From the NCBI GenBank assembly GCA_963922205.1, contig CAWUHX010000032.1:682001-746000 (forward strand): DNA of 64,000 nt, read 5' to 3'. Shown in pieces: positions 12,524 to 25,000 of the stretch. A program made the translations under genes and the position numbers. A model generated the notes under the pieces. The model worked only from the letters and a program-made list of their open reading frames with translations, was not told where the DNA came from and did not search any database. The stretch comes from Romanomermis culicivorax (lineage: Eukaryota; Nematoda; Enoplea; Mermithida; Mermithidae). Position 1 is the stretch's first letter, and each line of letters begins with the position of its first letter.

Positions 12524-13806
12524 TAATGACCTACTGAAGGGTTGCCAACTATGACGTATGTGTGACCGATAAAAAAAGATTTTTTTTTAACTGGGAATGT
12601 GTGATTTAGTAGAAAGGGAAAGAAGAAAATTTATTTTGTTTATTTAGAAAGTAGAGAAAGTAGGTTATTAGTTTTTATTTGATTTTTGAGATAAGGAAAT
12701 TTATTGGGTGAAAAAGTTATTATAATTGGTGTCACACATTACGTACAGATGACCGAGAAAATAAAAAGTAAAGTAAATAAAAAAAAATTTGGGGCCGATG
12801 AGATAAGCAATGTGATCTGATAAGTACAGTGTTATGTGTGTCAACAGCATGATTGAATTTGTTTTGGCCGGAAAATGAGCAACTTGAGTGCTCAGTGAAG
12901 ATAAGAAAAATTTTGAAAAAAGTGTTGACACTAATGCCGCACACAGATAACAAATCATGACCACACTTGACATCCAGAATCAAGTGCGGAGGGAGTACTG
13001 TATCTCATGATTGTGAACCACGAAACCTCAGGGGTCATGAAAACCTCAGGGGCTATGATACTCAAGTACCCATACCCAGGTATACTGTAGCTAGAGTACA
13101 TGCAAGTTGCAGGCGTACTGTAACCAAATTAGCTCTACGGCGGTACAGTAACCTGTCAGATCACAAGCAGTGGAAAGTGACTCAATTTTAAAGAAAATGG
13201 AAAAAGAAAAAGAAAGAAAGAAGCTCAGAGGAGATGTAGGCAGAATACTCTATTTGAACTCGACTCTGGGAGATTTTGACTCTTGGGGATCAATTCTGGG
13301 GGAAAACCTAATGCCAGGGGATTTATTTAAAGCTTACAGGTGGTACAACACACATAAGGCAATAAATTACACACAAGAATCATCAATTTGATCACTCATA
13401 AGGGCTAATCCCGGCTTACAGTAATAAACTCTACTCAAACGTGGCGCATTTTGAGTTGGTGACAAAACTCGAACATAAGGGCTATTTCCGACCTGAGAGG
13501 CAGTATACCTGCTTAAGGGTGTATCCGACTTAGATAAGGGCAAAAGATCATCCTGAGGGTCAGTATTTTCACTCAGAATGTAAATCAGCCGACCTGAGAG
13601 ACGTTTCCTCACTCAAGTGGTGATTCTCATGATTTGAGAGAGGTTTCCTCACTCAAACCAAAATTTACCAAATTGACAGAGGTTTCTCCACTCGAAAGGG
13701 TAAAGGTTTGTTCCTAAGAGCTGTGAAGCCAGACTTAAAGGTCGAATTTCCAGCCTCGCCATGTCACATTAAGTAGATTGGGAGCCATGTCACATTAACG
13801 AATAGG
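12524..13806 (-). other. 5' leader of copy 1 (non-coding)
   Basis: This stretch corresponds to the leader of copy 2 at about 52930-53850: both contain ACCGAGAAA, a TTTTGGGGCCG segment, and a run of short TACTGTA/TACAGTA motifs. The part next to the LTR is a degenerate tandem repeat built around GAGAGGTTTCCTCACTC (about 13590-13690). There is no gag and no CRE-site array here, so the deletion removed them. I see no coding sequence. Confidence 0.7.
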
Positions 13807-15183
13807 TGATCAGTCACATTGATGGGAAAAAACCCATGCCATATCCCGTAGGAAATACGGCCATGACACTGTGAGTGACATGCTGTGACCCCATTGGGTG
13901 GCTCCATTTGGGTATCTACATCGAGAACCTAACCCATCTGGTACTACCACAGGAAAACCTATGGTGTACCTCGGCCTTGTCCTAGGGTTCAGCTGTAGAA
14001 TAATGGACAATGCGGGGTGGCAATCCCTAGTCCTCACTCACTGAGAATGAGGGACTGTGCCATTTGTGGAATGGCTTACTGTAGGGGACCCGATTGTCAA
14101 CCTAAATCCCCCTATTGGCCCTGACCTTAAGGGTTCAAGGGCTTTTCTACCTGAGGGTATTCTCAAGGGAAAACTGACTTAAGGAGAATTCCCACAAATA
14201 TACCTTCAACAATAATAACCCCTGAGAAAACTCACTTGATCCTTTTCTCAAAGTACTTGGCGCTGGGCGATGGGTTCAAGGGTTAAAGGCGGGTCCTAGG
14301 GGCGAGGGGGAAGCAGGTACAGTAATCCGAAAGTGATTTGGCATGGAGGGTTGGCAAACGCGAGTTGGTGACCGGTGATGCAAAACGTTCCTTGGGGAGG
14401 CAATGGGGGGTTCTTGATCAACAAGGGACGGGGTAAACTCCTAAGGTTGGGTTACGGTATTGGGCAAGGCAAGGGAGACCAAAGGCAAATATGTAAATTT
14501 ATTAAGAAAGGCGGCAGATGCAGGCAAAATATGCAAGTTTATAATAAAGACGTTGACAAACGCGGAGTTGTAAGCTAAAAATGCAGAAGACGGTTTAGGC
14601 CCAGAAATGAGTGCAAAATTAAAGAAACAAGCCCTTTTAAAGGGCCCATAATCTACAGTATGCCCTGGGTGGAGCTATGACACACCCAAGCTAACTTCTA
14701 CAGCAGAAATCGCTGCAGAAGATGCCTATGGTCACATAGACATTTTCCAGTTCACTACATTGAGCATTGGGGCGCGTTTCACTCTCCATGCTAAACATAT
14801 GAATGTCATCTAGTGAGAATTTCTAACCAGGCATTTCACGTTGCGAAACGTCGCTAGTTTTTGCTGATAAGAGGTGCACATTGTGCTCCAATTATAGCGA
14901 TAAGCTCGGAGAGCTTATCTTCAACGGAAATTCTGACTAGCGGGTTACATACCATAGTCTACGTGCGCAATAGAAAAATAATAAATCGTAACAGAGATAG
15001 AAGTGCGAAAATGAAACAGAAACAAAACACAAAAAGTACATACTGAAATTGCATGTAAAAAATGTAAAAACGAAAATGCAAAATTAATGTGAGTTACTAC
15101 AAAACAAAAACGTGGCGAAAAACATAACGGAAAAACATGATGTGAATCACGTGACGTTGGGCGAAATTCGTCGGCACGTGACA
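13807..15183 (-). repeat. Right LTR of copy 1 (its 5' LTR)
   Basis: 1377 bases co-linear with 4627-6010 and with the same TG...CA edges. On the minus strand an AATAAA hexamer (plus TTTATT at 14498-14503) lies inside it, a plausible polyadenylation signal also present in the LTR of copy 2. Sequence to the right (GCTGTATGATTCC) is unrelated to the left flank. Confidence 0.9.
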
Positions 15184-16014
15184 GCTGTATGATTCCGCGG
15201 TTCCATCAATACAGCAGCAGACGTACAGCAGTGTGCTATACTACTTTTTTCTCTAATGGTGATATAATATATACGGCACATTTTTTTACAATAAAAACAC
15301 GATTTCGCTCGTACTTTTGTAGAAACCTTTTTCCAGATATCACTGGAGTTTCCTTCACTTATATAGCACGGAAGTACAGCGTCGGAAAAATTTTTAGGTT
15401 CTGACATTCTAAAATGTCAGAACATGAATTTCGCAAACACTTTTTGAAGAAACAAGGTTCAAACTCGGCTTCATGTTTAAAGTGCAATTGCAATCATTGT
15501 AAAATAGTACCCATCGACTTATTTCCTTCAATTTGGTTTTACCCAGTATGACATTTTTTTGTGTTGCAGTAAGCCATTTTTCTCCCAATCCACTCGACCA
15601 GTGAGTCACTTTAACCTAGGGGGTAAATGAATTTCCAAACCTAAGACCAGTGTCCCATACCCCGCTATGGGATAGTCACGAGACGTTCACAGCACAATTC
15701 TTTCAAAGACTGTCCACCTTTTGGTAACTTCGGAAATTTAGACACAAAGAATTTGCCATAAATCAATAGAAGATTACAGATATCTCTCTCGAGTATTTCA
15801 ATCTGATTTTGGATGAAAACTGTTGATATCTATGCATTTTTAATGGTTGCAAGAAACAATTACGAATTGTGGCATACAGTAATCATTCAAAATACTATTC
15901 AAAAATGAAATACCTATTTCCAAATTTCAAAATAATCGGATGACTTTTTGCCAGAAGTAAAATTCTTTCGAAGTAACCCACGGTTGAAGAATGATTCGAA
16001 TTTATTTCTATCGA
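15184..16014. other. Intergenic; dispersed-repeat fragments
   Basis: No gene seen. Around 15610-15680 there is a fragment (GGGGGTAAATGAATTTCCAAACC) of a dispersed repeat that recurs at 33040-33125. The stretch 15258-15410 resembles 30830-30950 loosely. The hexamer TTTATT at 16001-16006 is AATAAA on the minus strand and is the likely polyadenylation signal of the gene ending at 16015. Confidence 0.5.
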
Positions 16015-17817
16015 TTACTGCGTACAAACGATATCATTTTGATTGTTATCATCTTTCATAGGTTTATTTCCTCTATTCAAATTGTAATACTTCGTAAACG
16101 ATCCCAAACCGCCCGCTGCTTCAGCTTCTTGAACGGTGTATGGAATGTCTTTCAATTCTTTCAGTCTGAAGATTAAAATTCCAGACTAAATAATATAGGA
16201 ATGAACCTGAATACTAAAATGTCATTTTACTTAATACTAACGGTTTTATTTGAACATCGGTTATATGTAACTGCGGTATATGCTCAGAAAGCTATTTTTG
16301 GCACGAACCTGAATGATGAAGATTATTTTTCTGGTTAAGCGTTGTGAATTTTTAACACCATTTTTCGCCCTTCACACGGGGGTCATTTTTTCTGGGCACG
16401 ATCCTTCAGTGTGGGCTAAAAATCTAATCTTAATTTGCAACAATGCTGGGCAAATGGCAACGGACTTTAGCAAGCTGAGTTAGTAGCCCGATTTCTAGAT
16501 TTTGGTTTTCAGTTTCAGCTTAAAACTCAAACTTGTTTAAATACGAATTTGTCAGAAATAATCGATTTCTAACTGAATTTCTTGTTTTTTAGCCGGTTGA
16601 GGACACTATCTAAATGATTTAAAACATCAGCACGTTGCTCAAGTCTAACTACACCATATTTAGAAAAATTCAGTTTCGAAGGATCTCACAATAAGATTTA
16701 CCAGCACTGAAAAACCTGTTTCCTCGAACCATGTCTATAAAGAAAATAAATATAACAATTGAGATGGAAAACTGAAAACTAGAGAAAACAACGAAAATAC
16801 TCGATTAATGTATTAATGCAAATGTTTCACGACTCAACACTCAAGAGGGTCGATAAGTTGCGGCCTATATGTTGAAGGTAGAGTTTTCGAACTTTCTTCG
16901 TTAGTGAATTTTGTCCATGTATACTGTTTTTTAATGCCCGGAGTGATCAATTTTCCAAGCTTCAATACAGACTTATAGTGAATAGTGAAGAACTAACATA
17001 TACTGGTATTTTCGATCAGCAGGAACAAAGGCTAGCAAGAAGTAAACTATTTCTGGTAAAATTGAACAATGAGCAAAAATCACCTGGGGCCGGTTTCATC
17101 AAAGAGACTTAAGCTCCAGGGTGTAGCTTATCTCTATGTGTTATAGCATTGCCGTCAAGCTGCAGCTCAGCTGTAACTTAATTCAGACACACAAAACATA
17201 TCGGGAAAGTTAAGCTGTAGCCGAGTTGCACTTTAACGACAATACTGGGTTAAGCTACACCTCAGCTGCAGCTTAACTTTCTCGATCGGTTGTGCGCATG
17301 AGTTAAGCTAGCTGGGCTGCAGCGTAACGGCAATGGTATAACAGAGTTAAGCTACAGCTTAAGTTGCAGCTCAGCTGAAGATTAAGTTTCTTTGATAAAA
17401 CCGGTCCCTAGATTCCGAGCCAAAAACACCAAACCAAGGTTCAAAAGTCGAACAAACAGCTGAAAATTTATTTTTATATTTGCTAGAATTTTCCTTATTG
17501 CACATTGATGCATCAACGTGCAATTATCAACCAAGCTTACTTTTTCCTGTGAAGCTTCGTCCTTCTGTGATTATTGAGATTTTCTTGATCGATAAAATGT
17601 CGACTGAAACATGAGGATTCATTCAGTTAGAAAAACAAAAAGCCCGAATAAAGTCAACTTACGCGCATTCAACACAGTAAAATTGACCCTGACCAGGTAA
17701 ATCTTCGTTGAGTGGCGCATCTCTAGTCAATTTTTGATACTTTTGAGGCTTCAAATCTTCATGAATTTCGTCTAAATCTTTCCCTTTTCGTTTGCGAACT
17801 TTCTGTTGCCTGGGCAT
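16015..17817 (-). CDS. ZNF593: ZNF593/Bud20-like C2H2 zinc-finger protein
   Basis: Three coding exons, 17663-17817, 17541-17603 and 16015-16165, join in phase through GT-AG introns to give 122 residues, the usual size for this family. It starts [20 protein letters not shown], a basic N-terminus followed by the family's DLDEIH motif. One C2H2 finger spans the first splice junction (YCVECA, then NNHRRTKLH). The C-terminal exon carries the conserved [16 protein letters not shown] region. Family members (yeast Bud20, vertebrate ZNF593) bind nascent 60S ribosomal particles and help their export or maturation; that role is taken from the family. The stop is TAA at 16015-16017, with a polyadenylation hexamer just beyond. 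Intron 2 (16166-17540) hosts a foldback element. Confidence 0.9.
17096..17408. repeat. Foldback/MITE element in intron 2 of the ZNF593 gene
   Basis: The ends are inverted repeats of about 30 bases: GGGGCCGGTTTCATCAAAGA at the left and its imperfect reverse complement (TCTTTGATAAAACCGGTCCC) at the right. Inside, variants of AGCTGCAGCTTAA / TTAAGCTACAGC occur repeatedly in both orientations, so the whole element can fold on itself. No open frame. Target duplication is unclear. Confidence 0.75.
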
Positions 17818-19027
17818 GTTCTATAATTTGCGAAAAACTGAAAATTTAATAAGCATTACTTAAGCAACGGTAATGGTCATTTCGTGTCAACAATAACCCA
17901 GTGAATTTACATTACAAGGTGGTCGAAAATACTCGAATTTCTATCGCCCTTCTCGATTTCTTATAAATTTTTTCTCATGTGACGTTATGAACAGTCAAAA
18001 CACAGTTTTCCTGTCACAGCATCATGCATAGATCAAAAGGCGAGTAGAAATTCAACTTGTTTGATTCCTGCATTTTTTACACTTTCCAACCTGAAAGCCA
18101 AACGCTGGGTCCTAATCTACTCTACTTTTCTGTTATTGCACCTTTCGCCTCATCGTCTGAGTCAAGAAGTTGTTCTTTGAAATTTTTAAATACGTCCACT
18201 AACTTCGCACTAAACCGGATGAAAACGTCGCGGATCAACAAGGGGCAATGTTTGACAAGAATAAGAGTCCCATGATCAGCTTATTGTTTGGTCAAATGAC
18301 CCGCCCCCAGAAAATCCAATGAGATGAATGGATAAAATGAGATCTTCCTACACTGTCCGCTGTCCTTTGAGTCTTCATGTGCGATCAGCAATCATCAAAT
18401 ATTTGATAGCTCAGCGTTTACTGGGGACTTAACGGTGGGTGGAGCACCAAATGGCACCACCATAGCGCCAGATTACCCCTACGCCTTCGTAAAGTTCTAA
18501 AAATTGATCATCGGGTGTCTAATTTTGAGACAAAATGAAGTTAAGGGAACATTTACCTACACTACACCCGCAAATTTTCAACTTCACCCCTGCCTGAAAA
18601 ATCTGATCTTAGGGACTTCTGATACTCGCAGGTGACAACTCTCGAATAAGGATATAAAACAATGAAAAATTTTCGTAAACGTGTGAAAGTTATCAATTAT
18701 AGGGAACAAATTCCTATGTAACATTTATGTAAAGTTATAGAATGCTGAACTCGGATAAAAAAAATAATGAAGATGTTGAAGATTTTATTTTTAACAAAAC
18801 ATTTTCAGCACAGAAATTATAGCGAGCGATTGCACAGAATAACACAAGGGAAGATGGATCTGTACAAAATTATTTCCCTAAACGCTGATAAGTATCACCC
18901 ATTCATAAACTCTAAACAACGAAAAAATTCCTTCTACTTCGGTGAAGCATTTGAACAATTTTGGCGAAAAATAACTCTTTTGCGAAGGCGTTTCTGTCAC
19001 CGGTCACAAAACAGCTAATATTTCGAA
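17818..19027. other. Intergenic between CARS1 and ZNF593; dispersed repeat at 18425-18640
   Basis: This 1.2-kb spacer separates the CARS1 stop codon from the ZNF593 start. It should contain the CARS1 3' UTR (AATAAA on the minus strand at 18784-18789) and the ZNF593 promoter. The block 18425-18640 is the reverse complement of a repeat at 26609-26790. They share the 5' edge AGAGGTCCCCAAGATC / AGAAGTCCCTAAGATC and the core TTTTGTCTCAAAATTA. Confidence 0.6.
18784..18789 (-). terminator. Probable polyadenylation signal of CARS1
   Basis: AATAAA on the minus strand about 240 bases beyond the stop codon; the nearest clear hexamer downstream of the last CARS1 exon. Confidence 0.4.
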
Positions 19028-22000
19028 CTAGGCAGGAATTTTGTTGTGGCCATTTTCTTTCGAATGATCGTTTTCCATCGACCCATCCGCAAAGCTATCA
19101 CTTTCGGCACTATTACTCGACAACGATTTCAAATGTTCGCCGTACTTCTGTTCCTGAAGAGCGTAAACCTTTTCCAATTTCTTACGCGCGCCTTTACTTA
19201 GCTCGGTGCCCTTTTCGTCGTGAGTCGGTATACCTTTGTCATCAAAATGGGAATATTTGACGTCAGGATCGTTGCGGAAAAGTTCTTGGGGAGGAATGCG
19301 TCGCTTGGCTAATCGGGCTTCTTGTTCAGCTTTTTTCTTCTCTTTTTCGAGACGCATTTTTTCGCGCTGTTCCGCTTCTTGTTTCTTTTCTCTGAAAAAT
19401 ATCAATAAAGTTGTTTAGAATGCATGGCATGACATGATAGTCAAATAGCTAATCTAACAGGACAGAAATCTCGAACCTAATGCAAGGACTTTAGCATGTT
19501 TACGTTCATTTTTGTTTAAATTTTGATTGTTTTCATTATGTAAAATGCTTCATATCACTTTGTTACTAATCTTCAGTATTTGATATGCATATTTAATCCT
19601 GATATGATATTTTTTCGATGAATTTTTAAGAGCTTTTTATTTCTACTCTAATTATCAAGAGTACACGTCGGAAGATTCATTTTCCAGTACCTATTACAGT
19701 CCGAAAAATTTTTCGGCACTGCGCTCCAGAAAGGAAAATCACTAGAAATCACAGTAGCCGAGTTTGTATGAAATCTGGCATTATTGCGCATTAGATTGTT
19801 CGTATATAACATTTTACCCTATACATGACATCAAATTCAAAATCCTAATTTTCCTCGTTAATTTACACGAATTACTACATATGAAACTTAAATATTGAAA
19901 CAAACTCTGAAAAACTGGCAACCAACCTCGAGAAATTTGGCTCGGGTAGCTACCTAAAGAATGAAATTTTCTCAAGTAAGACACCAAAGAAACCGACAGC
20001 ACAACTGTGCATAGGTTAGCTCATAAACAAAACCCGAGTATTCTGCCTTGTAAGTGTTGTATGGTAACATACAAAATTTAATCTGTGGGATTCATGTTTC
20101 ATCCAACATAGGGGTTCCGGATCTGGCCATTATTGTGGAGCCCTGGTCGGGATGATCAAATCTAGCCCGACATTGACCAGTTGTGGGACAGCCCCGGCGG
20201 CCCCCAGCATACATGTAACGGCGCTCCGAGGTGTGGGAAGAGATCGGACGACTTCTTTGGGCCAGGAGTCACTGATTCCCCAAACTTTCAAAAGACGGGT
20301 CTCTGAACGGAAAAAAATCCAACTTTTTCACCAAGAAGTCAGAAAAATTGTTCAAAAAAGTAATTTTCGTCTTAAAAAAACCGTAAAAATGTATTCATGG
20401 CGCGGAACACCGAGAAAATTGACGTTTTTGACTATTTTTCATCAAAAATTGATTTTTTTCAGTATTTTTTCGACCAAAACTATGGGGCCCCTATGATTAA
20501 CATATGGCTAGCCATAGGATTGGAAAATCCTGAGGGGGTCGACTAGAAATACGGCCGAGAATTCCCCAGAATTTTAGGGGAGGGGTCTCTGAAAAAAATT
20601 CATTTTTTACCAAAAAATCCAAAAAACGGTTCAAAAAATAGTAATTTTTGTCTAAAGAAACGTAAAAATGTATGCATGGCGCGAAGCGAGAAGACCATTG
20701 ACTTTTTTGACTATTTTTGTTCAAAAATTGACATATTTCATCCAAAAATTGACAAATTTTATTGAAGAATTGACATCTTTCAGAATTTTTCCGACCAAAA
20801 GTATTGGGGTCCTTATGACTACATATGGCTAGCCATAGAACTGGAAAATCCTGGGGGAGGGTTCGGTTTGTAGCCATATGCGCCGATTTCATTCAATTGT
20901 GCCGATTTTCAAATGCGCACTATGCGTACTGCATTATACACGTGGTGCAATTTTGGAATGCGCCGCCCTTGTGCTTAACTTCGTAAGAAAACGATGCGCC
21001 CATAAATACGTAAAAAGGTGACAATGGGCAGAAGTTTACAAAAATACAAAATTTCTCTGCTGCGTCTCCATTTGTTCAGGCTTCTCCTTTGTTCGTCATG
21101 TTTGACCTTCGTCGCTTTTTTCAATATATCTTTCTATGGTTCTGTGCCTTTGTAACTTCGAAAACATTTTTTCTGAGTTTTACTTCATTTAAACAGTCAA
21201 AACGATGAAATCAGGAAATTCATGTAATACTAATTTTTGAAGTGAGCAAAGGAATATTTCAACGAGAGCAGTCTCTCTTTACACTGCTCATTTTTCCTTT
21301 CTCGGAATACGGCAGCTAATCGATAAATGAAGCCATCAAAGCCGCAAAAACATGGCGCAGTTGGATCGGCGCCACTGGTAAAAGCGCAAATGAAAAAAGG
21401 CGCAATCGGCCCACCCCGAGGGGTCGCCCAGTAGCTATCCATATGATCGACGATTTCTACGGGGTTCCTATAGCACTTCCTCCAATTACATGTATGCTTC
21501 TTCACCACCAATTAAATGCATGCCCCCTGCAGGAAGCCCTTCAACATAAGTCAGTGGTATTACAAACTTTCACACAAGTTGTTTTTCGTAAATCGCGAAT
21601 TCTCATTAGAAACAAATTTGTCGTATTGAACAGTCACAGAGAAATGAAAGGCTTAAAAGATTATATATAGTGCGAAATACTAATAGAAGCGATTCGATAA
21701 ACTTTTTATGATTGGAAAAAGCTTAGTAGAACTTGAAGGTCGATGAGAAACTTGACACACAGTAACAGTAAAAACTTGATATACGATGTCTTTCTAGTAG
21801 TCAGCTAACCTCATTAATTCTTCCGGATCACAAAATTTGACCATCGTATGACCTTCACGATCTTCTAAACGTACTCCGAATTGTGGTAGAATTTCGTTAC
21901 GTATTTTATCGCATTCGATCAATGACGCATGAGCTTCTTCGGATTTTTTGCCGATGTTGATATTACGGACGCGTTCCCTAAAATTGGCGATCGTCTCGGC

Positions 22001-25000
22001 CCAGGGCATCAAAACTTCTTCCATATTTTGACAAGTATTATTATTATTATTGGCGGTTAACGAAACATTGGAACACGCTTCGCAATCTATTCCGAAAATT
22101 TTCATCAAAGAACTGATGTAATCGGCAATATTTTTGACCAGGCAGATATTGAACTGTTCGTGTTGAGAGTTTTTCTTGCAAACGTAAATATTAGTCTGAC
22201 TAATTAATTCTCGTATTATTTCCATAGTAGATTTCGTATCTATTGAATCGCACAGAGCTTCACGGATTTTCGACTTCGCTTCGTAAAACTTTCCGTTCAA
22301 TTCTAGGGCGGTTGCATCATACTTTGGAAACGACGAAGCTTTCTTACTATCAAACCGCTGTCTGAAATTAAGTATCAATTGCGCATTGTAACTCAACCGA
22401 AGATGGCACAATACTTTTAGATTTGACTACCCATAGAAGAATACATGTAACAGCTACCTGACGCTGGGGAAGTCAGCGGTCCTTTTCGGTGATGGTGAAA
22501 AATGCGAATTTTGGCTTTGGAAATTGCCAAAATGTACCATAAATACTTTTGAAGCATGGTCGTAATGAAAGACAGCCGAGGGAAAGGAAAGCATTGTAGG
22601 AAAGCAGGAAATTTTTCGAACGCGTATATTCGTAATGCGACCTCGCATATTTTTCAAACGGTCAACATATTTGGGGTAGGACGGCCCCGAAACTTGTGAA
22701 GGCGTCTCCACTAACCCCATATAACGCGCGTCATCTGAAGTCCCACAAAGTTGATAAAATGACTCTTTATATCGGAATGCACCAAAAAATTTAACTTTTT
22801 TCACAATTTTCTAGTCAAAATTGGTCATTTTCACCCCAAAAGACGTTATTCCAGATTAAAACTGCCTGATTTGTCTGATAAGGGTCGGGGATACCATGGT
22901 ATAAGTGCTTTGGCCAAGGTGGGCTGTTCTGATGGCAATTCACATCTCCAATTATACAAAAGATGCAATACAAAAGTCGCATCTATTTTTGCAAGAAAAA
23001 CTTGTGAAAATAAACGAGGATTCCCTGAATAATCGCATACAAGAATGATTAATATGAAAGATAACTTCATATGAACGTTTTTTCGTTGGAGCTTACCTCG
23101 TGTAAAACTTAATCGCCAATAAGAATTCGTTCAACATTTTTTCGAACTGTAAAGCTCCGGCCATCGTTGAGGCACTGTAATCTAGCACGTCGTCCCAATT
23201 ATGCAAAAGAAATAGAATTCTGAGCTGCCGGGCGGTATATTCTTTCAAAACGTCTTTGATAGTGATAAAGTTTTTTAAACTCTTGCTCATTTTCAAACCG
23301 GCTATTCTTAACATGCCGGTATGTAGAAAATAATTGACCCATTGATCGCTTTCGAAACAAGCTTCTGTCTGGGCTATTTCGTTATCGTGGTGAGGGAATT
23401 TCAAGTCATAACCACCTCCGTGAATGTCCAACGAAGTACCACACGTTTCGGTCGCCATCACCGAGCACTCAATGTGCCAGCCGGGTCGACCTTGACCCCA
23501 CGGCGACGGCCAGCAAGGCTCGCCCGCCTTGGACGCTTTCCACAAGGCGAAGTCACGGGTATTCTTTTTTTCCTACAGGGAAAATCAAACAATGAACAAA
23601 TTATAACAACGCTAAGTCGGAAAAAAATCGCTTTTGAAAGACGATGATTGAGAGTCTTATCTTGCAATCAGAAGGGTGAATTTCATTTTATAGAAATGTG
23701 ACAGTCATGCTAAACTGCAATGAATTCCTTCCGGATAAAATATGGCTATATTATATGGAGAAAACAAAAGCCATCAGAAATTGCTAAAATCTTAATCTCG
23801 TTCGATGATAATTTACTCGCCAAGGACATGTTCTAGAGATTACATCAGAACAGAATTCAATTCATACTTGTTTCGTATCAGTCAATTCTCCTTCCGCTTC
23901 TCTGAGGGCATTTGTCTGTGATGTGTCGCCCTCATCGTAAGCATCCGGCAAAAGTTTGGCGTAACGGTGATTTGGGCAAGCATTGAAGGCGGCAGTATCG
24001 AAATAAACGGAGCTATTCGATTCATAAGCGTAACCGTTTTTGATTATTTTTTCAATAAACGTGATGATTTCGGGAACAAATTCACTGACGCGAGTGACAA
24101 CATCCTACAAACAAAAAATAACCCAATTTCAACTATTTAACACTTTCTGATTTCTAATGACATGCCGTTTGGCATATTTAAGCACGAAAACTAATTCATG
24201 AATGAGAAGCTAAAAAATCAACTTTTTCGAGGGAAATCGTTCATTTTACACCCATTTGACGGTGCATACTAGAGCTTAACAAGTTATTAACTAATTTCCG
24301 TGATAAAATTTGAAACTTTTCCTGTTGTAGCTTTTTGTTAGTTGAATGATCGCAAATAACTCACAGGAGGTAAAACGTTCAAATCAGCCATATCGCTATA
24401 AAATTCGTCTTCGAAACGACGAGCTAAAGCCGAAAAAATCGAGTGATCGGTAACTGTTGCACCGAACTGCCCATCCAGCCAATCGGCTAAAACATCCCAA
24501 GCGTCATCTAATAAACATTTTTTCGAAGAATCAATTTTTTCTTCATTCTTGCCGCGTAAATTCTGTTCTAATTCGCTGACTGTATTGTAAACTTTGGTCA
24601 ACTTAAAATAAAGAAATTAGGACCTTACAGTAACGGAGCTCGAAGGTTTGGGGATGTCAACGGAGCTTTTTAGTGGTTGGGCTACTAGCCGATCAAAATT
24701 TGGGGAAAATGGTTACTGTATGAGAAAAATATCGAAATTTTAGCATCAAAAGTCGGGAAAACGGTGCAATAGTCCTTGTAGACTAACAAACAATAAAAAC
24801 CCGTATTTTGACACAAAGCGCCGGAATTTTTTCGGGATTTTCGACCATGTTTTATTTAAAGCGACCATTTTCCAGAGAAAATAGACATTTTTCAGCCTTT
24901 ATCATGTAAAGGTTGGGGTTCTTTGATAGCCTTATTATTGGAAAATCGTGGAGGGGTATCGTTATTAGACATGCGCGAGAAGAATTTTCTAGGGCGGAGG

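Larger units (their letters stand above)
4627..15183 (-). mobile_element. LTR retroelement copy 1 (Ty3/gypsy-like, degenerate, internally deleted)
   Basis: Two long terminal repeats of the same sequence (4627-6010 and 13807-15183; edges TG...CA, both ending in CACGTGACA) bound an internal region whose minus strand codes, with stops and frameshifts, for envelope C-terminus, protease, reverse transcriptase, RNase H and integrase. Compared with copy 2 it lacks gag, the 240-codon frame and the envelope ectodomain; the deletion junction is near 12480-12720. A 981-bp hAT-type element is inserted at 10177-11157. The two LTRs differ by scattered substitutions and small indels, so the insertion is not recent. 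No target duplication is visible. Confidence 0.9.
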
